DNA of 43,436 bases from a virus: positions 1-43,436 of the IMG/VR virus record IMGVR_UViG_3300042987_002874, one strand, 5' to 3'. Below the pieces are notes generated by a model, which saw nothing but the letters and a program-made list of their open reading frames with translations, did not search any database and was not told where the DNA came from. Shown here piece by piece: positions 13,077-20,679 of the stretch; the stretch's first letter is position 1, and every line of letters starts with the position of its first letter. Made by a program: the position numbers and the translations under genes.

Positions 13077-14363
13077 ATGCCTGTTTATAGAGAGTCCGGT
13101 AAAAGTATTATCTATGACGTTGTAAAAGTACAGACCTGTAGTGGGCAGCCACTTGAAACACAAAGTGCTGGTACATCTACTGATGCTTTTGGTCGTCAAC
13201 GCATTGCTCAACCATTAACCCTGTTTGATTCGAGTCATCGTTATCAAGACAATGGGTTATGGGCTACGGCAACAGGCGTTAGTTCAACTGCAACTTTTGA
13301 TGCTAACCAAGGGCTTGTAACGTTGAATGTACCCACCACATCAGGTGCATACGTCAAACGTGAAACCAAGCAAGTGTTCTCATATCAACCAGGGAAATCC
13401 CTGTTGATTATGTCAACGTTTGTTATGGAACCTGCTAAAACCAACCTGCGTCAGCGGGTTGGTTATTTTAATAATGACAATGGTCTTTACTTCCAAATCA
13501 ATGGAACTACTAATAGTTTTGTTGAACGTAGTTCAGTAACTGGCTCTGTAGTAGAAACTGTTGTTAATCAAATTGATTGGAATGTAGACAAGTTAGATGG
13601 TAATGGTCCATCTGGAATAACGCTTGATCTAACCAAGGCGCAAATCCTTTGGATGGATATTGAATGGCTCGGACTTGGTACCGTACGCGTAGGCTTTATC
13701 ATTGATGGTAAATTTATCCAGTGCCATGCGTTTAATCATGCCAATACAATTACATCAACTTACATTACAACTGCAAGCCTACCTTTGAGATATGAGATTG
13801 AAAACCTTGGTACTACGGCAAGCAGCAGTACACTAAAACAAGTTTGCTCCACCGTTATCTCAGAAGGCGGATACGAGCTACGTGGCAAACAAAATGCTGT
13901 TGGTACACCAATCTCTACACCATATGATCTGACGGCTACAGGTGTTAAGTACCCTGTTGCTTCTATCCGTCTTAAAGCAAGTCCAAATCGACTGGATGCA
14001 ATTGTTATCCCAACTGCTACCAGTATTTTGGGCGTTGGTAATAATGCAACATTTGCATGGACTCTTCAGCAAGGTTCAACAACGTCAGGTGGTACATGGA
14101 CAAGTGCAGGTGCGGACTCTGCTATTGAGTACAACCTAAGTGGTGTATCAAGTAGTGGTGGTTCACCTTTGGCAAGAGGCTACATTTCATCTACAACCCA
14201 AAGCTCTGTGTCATTAAACATTCTTAAGGAAGCATTGTTTAATTTCCAGCTGCGTCGTGATGGTTTTACTGGTACGCCAGAAGAGTTTTCTTTGTTGGTG
14301 GAAACAAAAACTGCAGGCGATGATGTTTATGCAGCTTTAGACTGGGAAGAAATTTCTCGCTGA
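13077..14363 (+). CDS. Probable phage virion or tail-associated structural protein
   Basis: A 428-residue beta-rich, Ser/Thr/Gly-rich protein without cysteine clusters or a signal peptide. Segments such as TFVMEPAKTNLRQRVGYFNN, NGLYFQINGTTNSFVERSSV and ILWMDIEWLGLGTVRVGF look like a jelly-roll or fibre-type fold. I recall similar proteins as virion components of marine tailed phages (not searched). It leads a group of probable structural genes (13.1-17.0 kb). Confidence 0.5.
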   Translation: MPVYRESGKSIIYDVVKVQTCSGQPLETQSAGTSTDAFGRQRIAQPLTLFDSSHRYQDNGLWATATGVSSTATFDANQGLVTLNVPTTSGAYVKRETKQVFSYQPGKSLLIMSTFVMEPAKTNLRQRVGYFNNDNGLYFQINGTTNSFVERSSVTGSVVETVVNQIDWNVDKLDGNGPSGITLDLTKAQILWMDIEWLGLGTVRVGFIIDGKFIQCHAFNHANTITSTYITTASLPLRYEIENLGTTASSSTLKQVCSTVISEGGYELRGKQNAVGTPISTPYDLTATGVKYPVASIRLKASPNRLDAIVIPTATSILGVGNNATFAWTLQQGSTTSGGTWTSAGADSAIEYNLSGVSSSGGSPLARGYISSTTQSSVSLNILKEALFNFQLRRDGFTGTPEEFSLLVETKTAGDDVYAALDWEEISR

Positions 14364-14389
14364 TAAACTAGAAAAAGCGCATTAAAACT

Positions 14390-14953
14390 ATGTATACTCC
14401 TGGTCCTCAAACGCAACAACCACCCCAGATGGGGGTGGAACCACTCAATTCTGGGGTGACTCCTGAGCCACAGGCCAAGCCCAAGGCTCCTGGTAAATCA
14501 AAGAATGGTGATGTCGGGGCCTTCATCCAGCAATGCATCTCCCTCTGTTCCTACCTCAAGGAACTTCAAACACAAGCCCATTTGATTCACCTGAACTACG
14601 AGGGGGCGAACTTCCTCGGGGTGCATGCCTTCCTTGGAGATCAGTACGAGGCTCATCAGACTCAATTCGATACGTTAGCTGAGTTCATCAGGTCCATGGA
14701 TTACCTGATGCCTATGTGTGCCAGGGGACTAGCCGATGCTGGCCCTGGCATCCAACACGTTACCAGTTACAAGGGCACCGATCAGCTTGCCACGTACTAT
14801 AAAAACTTGGAGGAGCTAGGCATGAAGTCCAAAAAACTGGAACCCATTGCTGCCAAGGTGGGTGCTATTGATATCCAGAACTACATGGCTGAGCTGTGTG
14901 GGCAAGCCTTTAAGGCTTCTTGGCAAATCAAAGCTACGCTGCGGAACGGTTGA
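14390..14953 (+). CDS. Dps/ferritin-like protein with intact ferroxidase residues
   Basis: A 187-residue protein. A proline/glutamine-rich N-terminal tail (residues 1-40) precedes a Dps-type core. The motif H-x-N-x-x-G-A-N-F...H...D-x-x-x-E appears as His67, Asn69, His79, Asp94 and Glu98. The spacings are exactly those of E. coli Dps His51, Asn53, His63, Asp78 and Glu82. Only the Asp67 equivalent is replaced (Gly83, with Asp84 adjacent). Dps proteins form 12-mers that oxidise and store iron and protect DNA. Here the gene sits between probable virion genes and overlaps the next by TGATG. It could protect phage DNA, sequester iron or be packaged. Start at ATG 14390. Confidence 0.7.
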   Translation: MYTPGPQTQQPPQMGVEPLNSGVTPEPQAKPKAPGKSKNGDVGAFIQQCISLCSYLKELQTQAHLIHLNYEGANFLGVHAFLGDQYEAHQTQFDTLAEFIRSMDYLMPMCARGLADAGPGIQHVTSYKGTDQLATYYKNLEELGMKSKKLEPIAAKVGAIDIQNYMAELCGQAFKASWQIKATLRNG

Positions 14954-17007
14954 TGTCTGATAAAAAATTAACGGAAGAACAGCTTAAAGCTATCCAAGCA
15001 ATGGGTGCGACTGCATCTACATTAGGGATACCTTTTGCAACTACACTTCCTTTTCAAGACCTATTACAAAGTAATGAGCTTTCAAAAATTAAACAACAAG
15101 AAGCAATGCGGATGTTTCCGCAAGCTGATCCAAATTTATTTGACTACACACGTAGTGGAAATACAGTAATCCCACTAAATGAACAAAGAGCTAGTAGTCG
15201 AGTTTTTGGTAAAGATATTAAAACATTAAGTGCAAGACAACTTTATAGAAGCCAAGCATCTTTTCCTGAGTATTTATCTACCCGTCCAGGGCCTCCTAGT
15301 CCTGAACTTGGTTCTTTTGCAAACGCTATTAGCAATAAAACAATTTTTCCAGAAGGCGATATACAAGCAATTACTGTAACTCCTGGTCCAAATCCGGGGC
15401 GTTTTGCCAAGGACTACGCAGAAATCTTAGCGGATAAACTTGGGAAGACTCTTAATGAATTTGAATCTGGAACAGAATGGAACAATGAAGCACTTCGGCA
15501 AGCACGTAAGATAGATACATTATCCAATAAAATTCCGGGAGCTGCAGGATATATTTGGGGAAATATAGATAAACCTCAATACACTTATGCGGAAGGAAAC
15601 TGGGGGCAAGGTCAAAAAATACTTCAAGAAAATCCTTCTATTTATTTATCGCGTATTAATGCGGATCCATCTAAAGAAGCAACGTATTTATACACTGGAG
15701 ATGTTTTGCCTAGGGGGCAAATACAAGAAAAAGGATATTTGACGGTTGAACCAAGGGTTAGATTTAAACAGTACGAAGATCTTGGTCCGGCAACAGGTCC
15801 TTCTTGGGGAATTACTGAACGCAGAGGAAGTGCTGGAGATATCCATTTCAGAAAAGATTTAATTGGTGCAAGAGGTGAATTAACGACAGGTGATTTGCAA
15901 GCACTTCTTAATGAACGTGGATTACGTGTTGAATACCAAACACAAAATAAAAGTGGCGCAACAAAAAAACCTGGAGACATATTACAGGCTAATTTAGAAA
16001 CATTGGCTCGGTCCGAAAACATTAGTCCAAGCCAAGCTGCGGAAAAATATGCGCGTTTAATCCCAAACGTAGGCGAACCTACAACGCCACCCACTCCTGC
16101 TATCACTGCAAGAGTAGGAGAATTCCCTGTACAAGGGCAAATGGTTAGTCCATTTGGTCGCTTTGCTGCTAAAACGGATTTACGGCAGCTTGGTATTTTG
16201 CCGCCAGGAGATAAAGCTACTTATAGTCCTTTTACGGTAGATGAATTCAATTATGTATTCCAACCTAAAACCACAAGATATAACGCAAGTTCTCTAAAAG
16301 AAATAACTCCATCAAAAGTAGTGCCAGCATCGCCTAGCTCTGTGTTTGATGAAGATTTTATTGAAGGAGTTTATCAATACAACATAAACAGAGATGTGTT
16401 AAGACCTCAAGCTGCAAATAAACTATTAAACAAAACAACTAAAAATTTAATTGAACAAGCAAAACCAGTTAGAGGCTTGGGCCTTGGTGGTTTAGCTACA
16501 GGCGGAATTTTAACTGCAATGGATCCTGCTGTTATTGATGCCATGGCCCGTGGTGATTATCAACAAGCTGGTACTACTGCAGCCTTAAACACTGCCATTG
16601 GCTCTGTTGCTGGTGGTGCAACAGCTAAAGGGTTACAAGCTTTGCAAGCTGCTGGATACGCAAGACCTGCCGCTGCAATTGGATCAACTCTTCCGGTTGT
16701 TGGTGGCGCGCTTGCTGGTCTTGGTTTAGTGGAAACAGGTAAAGCACTTAATCGTGTATATCGTGGCCAAACAGGCAAAGACTTTCCTACCAGGAATCAA
16801 CCTCCTACCCCTACTCCTTATACAGGGCCTACTCCTTCAATTCAACCACGGATGGGTAAAGCTATTTTAAATGGAAGACTTGTTGACGTACCATATGGTT
16901 CTGTTGCTGGAACAAAAACAGTTGGTCGTCCTTGGTGGGATAAAGCAGGCTCAGCCTTTGGAAACTTGCTAAATCGTTTTAATGCTGGAAGCATTATTGG
17001 GCGTTAA
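14953..17007 (+). CDS. Large probable virion protein
   Basis: A 684-residue AT-rich gene starting at ATG 14953 (TGATG overlap with the Dps-like gene). Most of the protein is polar without a recognised domain. Residues about 510-610 form Gly/Ala-rich hydrophobic helices (LGLGGLATGGILTAMDPAV, AALNTAIGSVAGGATAKG, PVVGGALAGLGLVETG) typical of membrane-inserting internal virion or injection proteins. Proline-rich linkers (PTPTPYTGPTPS) follow. It may be a DNA-ejection or tail protein by size, composition and position. The stop overlaps the convergent HNH gene by 4 nt. Confidence 0.45.
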   Translation: MSDKKLTEEQLKAIQAMGATASTLGIPFATTLPFQDLLQSNELSKIKQQEAMRMFPQADPNLFDYTRSGNTVIPLNEQRASSRVFGKDIKTLSARQLYRSQASFPEYLSTRPGPPSPELGSFANAISNKTIFPEGDIQAITVTPGPNPGRFAKDYAEILADKLGKTLNEFESGTEWNNEALRQARKIDTLSNKIPGAAGYIWGNIDKPQYTYAEGNWGQGQKILQENPSIYLSRINADPSKEATYLYTGDVLPRGQIQEKGYLTVEPRVRFKQYEDLGPATGPSWGITERRGSAGDIHFRKDLIGARGELTTGDLQALLNERGLRVEYQTQNKSGATKKPGDILQANLETLARSENISPSQAAEKYARLIPNVGEPTTPPTPAITARVGEFPVQGQMVSPFGRFAAKTDLRQLGILPPGDKATYSPFTVDEFNYVFQPKTTRYNASSLKEITPSKVVPASPSSVFDEDFIEGVYQYNINRDVLRPQAANKLLNKTTKNLIEQAKPVRGLGLGGLATGGILTAMDPAVIDAMARGDYQQAGTTAALNTAIGSVAGGATAKGLQALQAAGYARPAAAIGSTLPVVGGALAGLGLVETGKALNRVYRGQTGKDFPTRNQPPTPTPYTGPTPSIQPRMGKAILNGRLVDVPYGSVAGTKTVGRPWWDKAGSAFGNLLNRFNAGSIIGR

Positions 17008-17258
17008 CTAGCCCAGTGCTCAAGCCTATGGCAGTTGCAGCAGAGTGGAATACACTTCGCAATCTCTGCTTCTACCCTGCTCCAAGCGTATCCATGGTTC
17101 ACCATGCTTGAGATATTGTTATCCTTATCACCGATGTGATGGAACTCAAGGACACGGTGATCATCCAACCCACACTTCTTGCACTGCAAAGTCTTCTTGT
17201 ACTCCAAAAGCTTTTGTCGATTTTTATCGATACGTTTCTTGGCGTCAGCCCAACCCAT
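17004..17258 (-). CDS. Small HNH endonuclease
   Basis: An 84-residue protein with a complete zinc-type HNH core: LQCKKCGLDD (first Cys pair), VLEFHHIGDKDN (catalytic HH) and CIPLCCNCHRLEH (second Cys pair and final His). Such short free-standing HNH proteins in phages are usually homing endonucleases, while some assist DNA packaging. It lies downstream of tRNA-Pro and two tandem hairpin repeats. It resembles the HNH protein at 35515-35964 in its C-terminal half. Confidence 0.85.
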   Translation of the reverse strand: MGWADAKKRIDKNRQKLLEYKKTLQCKKCGLDDHRVLEFHHIGDKDNNISSMVNHGYAWSRVEAEIAKCIPLCCNCHRLEHWAS

Positions 17259-17276
17259 GCGTAAATTACTCGTATT

Positions 17277-17324
17277 CCTAATAAACGGATTTTATCAGGA
17301 ATACTGATAAACGGCTTTTATCAG
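17277..17324 (-). repeat. Two tandem hairpins between tRNA-Pro and the HNH gene
   Basis: CCTAATAAA (17277-17285) pairs with TTTATCAGG (17291-17299), and CTGATAAA (17304-17311) pairs with TTTATCAG (17317-17324). Both have 5-nt loops, CGGAT and CGGCT. The direct repeat TTTTATCAGGAATA recurs with a 26-nt period. The block could process or terminate the tRNA transcript, or be a recognition site for the neighbouring HNH enzyme. Confidence 0.6.
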
Positions 17325-17337
17325 GAATAACGATAAT

Positions 17338-17410
17338 CGGAATAGCAGGATTTGAACCTGCGGCCCCCTGATCCCAGGTCAGGTGCGCTACCAAGCTGCG
17401 CTATATTCCG
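17338..17410 (-). tRNA. tRNA-Pro (anticodon UGG)
   Basis: A 73-nt cloverleaf on the minus strand. The acceptor stem CGGAATA pairs with TATTCCG, the D-arm contains GCGCAGCTTGGTAGCGC, the anticodon stem CCTGA/TCAGG encloses the loop CCTGGGA with anticodon TGG, and the T-arm has GGTTCAAATCC. CCA is not encoded. UGG reads CCA and CCG/CCU codons by wobble. The first base C of the acceptor is unusual outside Pro-type tRNAs but typical for tRNA-Pro. Phage tRNAs commonly supplement host codon supply. Confidence 0.95.
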
Positions 17411-17694
17411 AGTGACCCCCTGGTTTGTGCATCATCTCTATAGACCATTTTGTTGACGTCAACAATATGGTTTACGTCTGAGAGCTAAGCATAGGGGGTG
17501 TTGTTTAGGGCGAGAATGTCCACCTACGATGCCTTTTGACTTCGGCCTCTACGCTGTGGCTGAGGGGATCCTTCGTTTAATGCAACGTTCCTTGTTGCAC
17601 CCTTAGTAATAGATGGAGCAAGTGTGATGCACCTCAAGGATGTAACAGAGACTTGCCCTCTATCTGCCCCATCGAAAAGAGAGGGGGAACAAAA
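17411..17694 (-). other. Non-coding stretch upstream of tRNA-Pro
   Basis: No convincing reading frame is visible in these 284 bases. It holds a 26-bp near-perfect palindrome (17445-17470), a flanking pair ACCCCCT (17415-17421) and AGGGGGT (17492-17498), and a GCAAC...GTTGC hairpin near 17582-17598. On the minus strand TTGTTG-N17-TATAGA, with the TATAGA at 17437-17432, is a weak promoter candidate for the tRNA. Confidence 0.5.
17445..17470. repeat. 26-bp palindrome, possible operator
   Basis: The left half CCATTTTGTTGAC and the right half GTCAACAATATGG are complementary at 12 of 13 positions with no spacer, centred on GTTGACGTCAAC. It overlaps the -35 of the candidate tRNA promoter, which suggests an operator or cruciform-forming site. 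Confidence 0.6.
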
Positions 17695-18369
17695 TTATTC
17701 TACATGCTTAACCTCATATATGTAATGGTCTGACGTTTCCAGCTTTCGTTTGTTTTCCACAGAATAGATGGTCATATCAATTTGATAGCCTGGATTTTGT
17801 TTGATTCGATTAAACGTCCATGCGTTGTCGTACCAAATGATTCGGTTATTGGGATAAGCATAGTAATTGCCGCTGTCCATCTTGAAAAGATGGGCGCACT
17901 TATGCTCAGGTGTTTCTGAAAAATTAAAGTCGGTAATACCTTTGTTTTCCCATGACCAATCAAGGGTAAACATGTAGGTACCAAGTGCTTTGTCGCCGTT
18001 AGGTTTAATCAATTCCGCTTGAAGACCAGCAAGCCGTGCACGTTTCTGCACGTCAATATACGGCGAGAAACAATCCCAATACATCACATCCTCCAACGGT
18101 TCGATGGGTGCATCAGGTTTCCAACAGAACGCATGTAGTGGACGCCTGGTCCAATTCACACCATTCTCAAGGAATGCTTCAAAAAGGGGCACACGTTTCT
18201 CAATACTGGCAACGCAGTGCACATCACACTTTGTTACTTCACCATGCCCTTGGGTATGGTTGTAAAGAAATTCATTTCGTATGTAGCACGACCAGTCGGG
18301 AAGGTTGTGATTCAAATACGACACGTACAAAAAATCCCGGTGTATACCGGGATCATAGTTCCTTCCCAC
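17695..18369 (-). CDS. Hypothetical protein
   Basis: A 224-residue soluble protein rich in Trp, Tyr and His (DFLYVSYLNHNLPDWSCYI, MFTLDWSWENKGITDF). No domain is recognised. The aromatic-rich, beta-like texture might suit a carbohydrate-binding or glycosidase-like fold, but nothing diagnostic is visible. It ends 284 nt before tRNA-Pro on the same strand. Confidence 0.6.
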   Translation of the reverse strand: MGRNYDPGIHRDFLYVSYLNHNLPDWSCYIRNEFLYNHTQGHGEVTKCDVHCVASIEKRVPLFEAFLENGVNWTRRPLHAFCWKPDAPIEPLEDVMYWDCFSPYIDVQKRARLAGLQAELIKPNGDKALGTYMFTLDWSWENKGITDFNFSETPEHKCAHLFKMDSGNYYAYPNNRIIWYDNAWTFNRIKQNPGYQIDMTIYSVENKRKLETSDHYIYEVKHVE

Positions 18370-18460
18370 TCAAGCTGTTGCTAAGCACTACTTCTTGTAA
18401 CGTGAAGGAGCGTTCGACTATTAGCTCCAGAGCGGTATTGCTCCGTATCCAACGATACCA

Positions 18461-18625
18461 TTATTTTTTTTTCTTGGCGGCTGCTTCTTTTTTCTTGGCA
18501 ATCATCTCTTTGAACTTGTCACGTGCAGCGGCTTGCTTATCGGTACCGCCTGCTTTGCCCTTGGCAGGAACCTCTTTACCCTTAGGGGAAACTGCCTTGC
18601 CTTTGGGAGGAATTGCTTTAGCCAT
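18461..18625 (-). CDS. Lysine/alanine-rich basic protein
   Basis: A 54-residue protein: MAKAIPPKGKAVSPKGKEV, then a linker and a C-terminal helix ending in AAAKKKK. About one third of the residues are lysine, a histone H1-like composition that suggests binding of DNA or another polyanion. The coding sequence ends in a run of nine A on the coding strand, a potential slippage site. It neighbours two other small basic proteins. ATG at 18625. Confidence 0.55.
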   Translation of the reverse strand: MAKAIPPKGKAVSPKGKEVPAKGKAGGTDKQAAARDKFKEMIAKKKEAAAKKKK

Positions 18626-18655
18626 GATCAATTAATGTCTTTATTGATTATATCC

Positions 18656-18856
18656 TTACTTACCTTCTTTATAGCGACGTGCCGCACGTCCTGCTTTCTT
18701 GGCACGTTCGGTGTTAGGTACAAATTGTTTGCCTTGTTTACTACCAGCTCTTTTCTTTTGGTCGGTCTCAGCACGTTCTTCTTTAGACAGTGAAGCCCAT
18801 GCACTCTCTGGGAGGTAACGTTTGGTATATCCTTTTTGAATTGCCTTATCAGCCAT
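18656..18856 (-). CDS. Small basic cyanophage-type protein
   Basis: A 66-residue basic protein: KRYLPESAWASLSKEERAET in the middle and KKAGRAARRYKEGK at the C-terminus. The RRYKEGK ending resembles that of the neighbouring DUF5872-like protein (KKYKESK), so they may share ancestry. The ATG overlaps the upstream gene's stop by 1 nt. Function unknown; DNA binding is plausible from the charge. Confidence 0.6.
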   Translation of the reverse strand: MADKAIQKGYTKRYLPESAWASLSKEERAETDQKKRAGSKQGKQFVPNTERAKKAGRAARRYKEGK

Positions 18857-19140
18857 TACTTACTCTCTTTATATTTTTTAGCAGCAGACTTAGCCTTACC
18901 ACGTTTTTCATACTCATCTTTTGTCATCCACTTTTCTTTGCCCCACTTCTCTAAAGACTTTTGTTTTTCACCCTTACCCCCTCTATAACCGCCGCCTTCT
19001 TCTTTGTACTCACGTGCCACAATCTGAGCCTTACGGGCAGACCACTGCCCAGGCTTGCCACCCTCAGAGCCAGCCATCACACGATCTTTAATACGTTCGC
19101 GTAACTCTGGTTTTGTGTACTTATTGTCCTCCTGAGCCAT
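18856..19140 (-). CDS. DUF5872-like basic protein
   Basis: A 94-residue protein with the segment ELRERIKDRVMAGSEGGKPG followed by QWSARKAQIVAREYKE, which I recognise as the DUF5872 signature (found in cyanophages and large DNA viruses of algae; recalled, not searched). The C-terminal part is lysine-rich. The role is unknown. Overlaps the upstream gene at 19121. Confidence 0.65.
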   Translation of the reverse strand: MAQEDNKYTKPELRERIKDRVMAGSEGGKPGQWSARKAQIVAREYKEEGGGYRGGKGEKQKSLEKWGKEKWMTKDEYEKRGKAKSAAKKYKESK

Positions 19141-19294
19141 CAGGATTATTCTTACGTTCTTCTAATATTTTAGCCCACTTACACGGACGTGATAATACCT
19201 GCTCCAGCTCCTTGGCTGTTGGATAGGGAATAGGGAGACTGAGCAAGTATTTTTCGAGGCGTTCAGCCTCGGTGATAGTTCGTCTTGTTGTCAT
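19121..19294 (-). CDS. Small hypothetical protein
   Basis: A 57-residue basic, helical protein starting MTTRRTITEAERLEKYLLSL at ATG 19294. It is overlapped by both neighbours (20 nt with the downstream gene, 32 nt with the upstream one), so this is a compact coupled series. Function unknown. Confidence 0.55.
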   Translation of the reverse strand: MTTRRTITEAERLEKYLLSLPIPYPTAKELEQVLSRPCKWAKILEERKNNPDGSGGQ

Positions 19295-19475
19295 CTTTCT
19301 TGGCAAATTGCTGCATTAAATCATCAACTTGCTCCAAGGATTCCAGGCGGCACAGGATGTCAGAGATAGTAGTGATCGTAATGGGATGCTCTGTACGTGC
19401 AGCAAATGCCAATGCGTCACGCAGGCAATTAGCTGCGTTCTCAATAGACTCCTTAACTTGAGTAGAAAGAGACAT
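19263..19475 (-). CDS. Small hypothetical protein
   Basis: A 70-residue helical protein starting MSLSTQVKESIENAANCLRD at ATG 19475, preferred over an in-frame upstream start at 19511. Function unknown. Confidence 0.55.
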   Translation of the reverse strand: MSLSTQVKESIENAANCLRDALAFAARTEHPITITTISDILCRLESLEQVDDLMQQFAKKDDNKTNYHRG

Positions 19476-19571
19476 TTCGGAACTACGGGGTCCTCTTACT
19501 ATAGTAAACATAACAGCTTCTGGGCTGTTTATATTATGAGCCAGATTTGTATACTTGGAAAGTACGGATAC

Positions 19572-20153
19572 CTAGTACCAGAGCCAGCCAATTTGGTATG
19601 AATCAAAGCAAGGTTCGATGCCAATGGATTCCATAAGTTCGTAAACAAGGCGTCCCTTGCCATGGCGACGACCGTCAGGAGCTTTGATATTGTCATCAAC
19701 AACGATCAAAGTCCCAGGAGATAGAAGGGAGTACGCTGCAAACATCTCCTTAAGGTGATGGGCAGCCGGTGCCCAATCATTGTTCCAATCGGTGATGTTA
19801 TAAGAGTCCAGGTAGAGAAGATCACATGCACCTGTAAAGGTGTCAAGCGCTTCTACCGAATCAGACTCAATGATCTCGGCATGCTTGGTTGCTTGCTTTG
19901 CTAATGCACAGGCACCTGGATCAATGTCAATTGAAATCAACTGCCCCTCTCCACGGATGTCGATATAGTTATCGAACAGAAGGGTTGAGCAACCATCGCC
20001 TGTATAGTTGTCTCTTTCTCGATATGTACCAGTTTCAATAATGACTGGATTATGACACTCATCTAGATGCTTAAAGATCTTTTGAAAGGTGTGTTGACGT
20101 GCGCCCAGCTTGCTTTTGATGGGGTTAAAGTAGTCGTCCCAGGTACGTGTCAT
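19572..20153 (-). CDS. Class I SAM-dependent methyltransferase (Methyltransf_24-like)
   Basis: A 193-residue protein with a Rossmann-type methyltransferase layout. Motif I is IIETGTYRERDNYTGDGCST, motif II acidic is LISIDIDPGA, and motif IV is CDLLYLDSYN, with SPGTLIVVDDN following. These match small-molecule or sugar methyltransferases of the Methyltransf_24 type, and the substrate cannot be read from sequence. It is the last of a coupled minus-strand group headed by the hli gene. Confidence 0.75.
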   Translation of the reverse strand: MTRTWDDYFNPIKSKLGARQHTFQKIFKHLDECHNPVIIETGTYRERDNYTGDGCSTLLFDNYIDIRGEGQLISIDIDPGACALAKQATKHAEIIESDSVEALDTFTGACDLLYLDSYNITDWNNDWAPAAHHLKEMFAAYSLLSPGTLIVVDDNIKAPDGRRHGKGRLVYELMESIGIEPCFDSYQIGWLWY

Positions 20154-20154
20154 G

Positions 20155-20316
20155 TTATAGATCGACTCGAGTGTACGAAATCTCCTTGGATTGTAGCTCT
20201 ATTTCGTAAACATCTGCCTCAATGGTTTCAATGTCTTCAAAGGCCAAGCCTTCAAGACAACCGGTACGGCAGTCTTCATCAAACTCAAAATAAAAGCGCG
20301 TTAAGTTTGATCCCAT
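20155..20316 (-). CDS. Small acidic protein overlapping hli
   Basis: A 53-residue protein starting MGSNLTRFYFEFDEDCRTG at ATG 20316 inside the 3' end of the hli gene (32-nt overlap) and ending 1 nt before the methyltransferase gene. It is strongly acidic (EDIETIEADVYEIEL). No family is recognised. The overlap and gapless packing support it as a real gene. Confidence 0.5.
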   Translation of the reverse strand: MGSNLTRFYFEFDEDCRTGCLEGLAFEDIETIEADVYEIELQSKEISYTRVDL

Positions 20317-20527
20317 GGGTGGTGCACCAAATGAAAAGGAAGGTCAGTGCAAGCATGGCAAGACGACCGTTGACACGTTCGGCGTACCAAAGGTGATCGT
20401 CAAAATTGGTGTGCCACTTCCAGAAGCGGAGATCAGGGGACATCTCTAGGATCCATTCCCACAATGCAGGAAGGATCCAACCAAGACAGGAGACGTAACC
20501 CTGGATGCCAAGAAGAAATTTGTTCAT
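20285..20527 (-). CDS. hli: High-light-inducible protein
   Basis: An 80-residue protein with the chlorophyll a/b-binding helix motif E-x-x-N-G-R-x-A-M (AERVNGRLAMLALTFLF; Glu50, Asn53, Arg55, Met58), where Glu and Asn ligate chlorophyll. Hli proteins bind pigment near photosystem II and dissipate excess energy. Cyanophages carry them to keep host photosynthesis running during infection. The N-terminal 45 residues are an extra, tryptophan-rich stretch, partly hydrophobic. The start overlaps the stop of a 34-residue membrane peptide (ATGA), so the two are coupled. Confidence 0.9.
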   Translation of the reverse strand: MNKFLLGIQGYVSCLGWILPALWEWILEMSPDLRFWKWHTNFDDHLWYAERVNGRLAMLALTFLFIWCTTHGIKLNALLF

Positions 20528-20628
20528 TGACGAGATGCAACTTCCATAAAAAACAGGTAGGCATCCATGCTAATGACAACAAGCATGGCCCCAAGGATGG
20601 CAGCAATTGCGTAGTTGAATCCGTCCAT
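20524..20628 (-). CDS. 34-residue single-span membrane peptide coupled to hli
   Basis: Reads MDGFNYAIAAILGAMLVVIS, then MDAYLFFMEVASRQ: one transmembrane helix with short polar ends. It overlaps hli by ATGA. Size and context resemble small photosystem or cytochrome subunits, but I could not match it to any named one. Confidence 0.5.
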   Translation of the reverse strand: MDGFNYAIAAILGAMLVVISMDAYLFFMEVASRQ

Positions 20629-20679
20629 CACACGTAGTTGACTTATCTGTTAAGCTAGCAGCAATATACAAAACCATCA

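Noticed and set aside
13878-14139. Short frames inside the probable virion gene on both strands
   Set aside because: They fall entirely within a well-supported gene and lack initiation signals or domain features.
20524-20628. Identifying the hli-linked 34-residue peptide as a photosystem I or II subunit such as PsaM or PsbT
   Set aside because: Size and topology fit, but the sequence does not match the conserved residues of any small photosystem subunit I can recall, so I left it unnamed.
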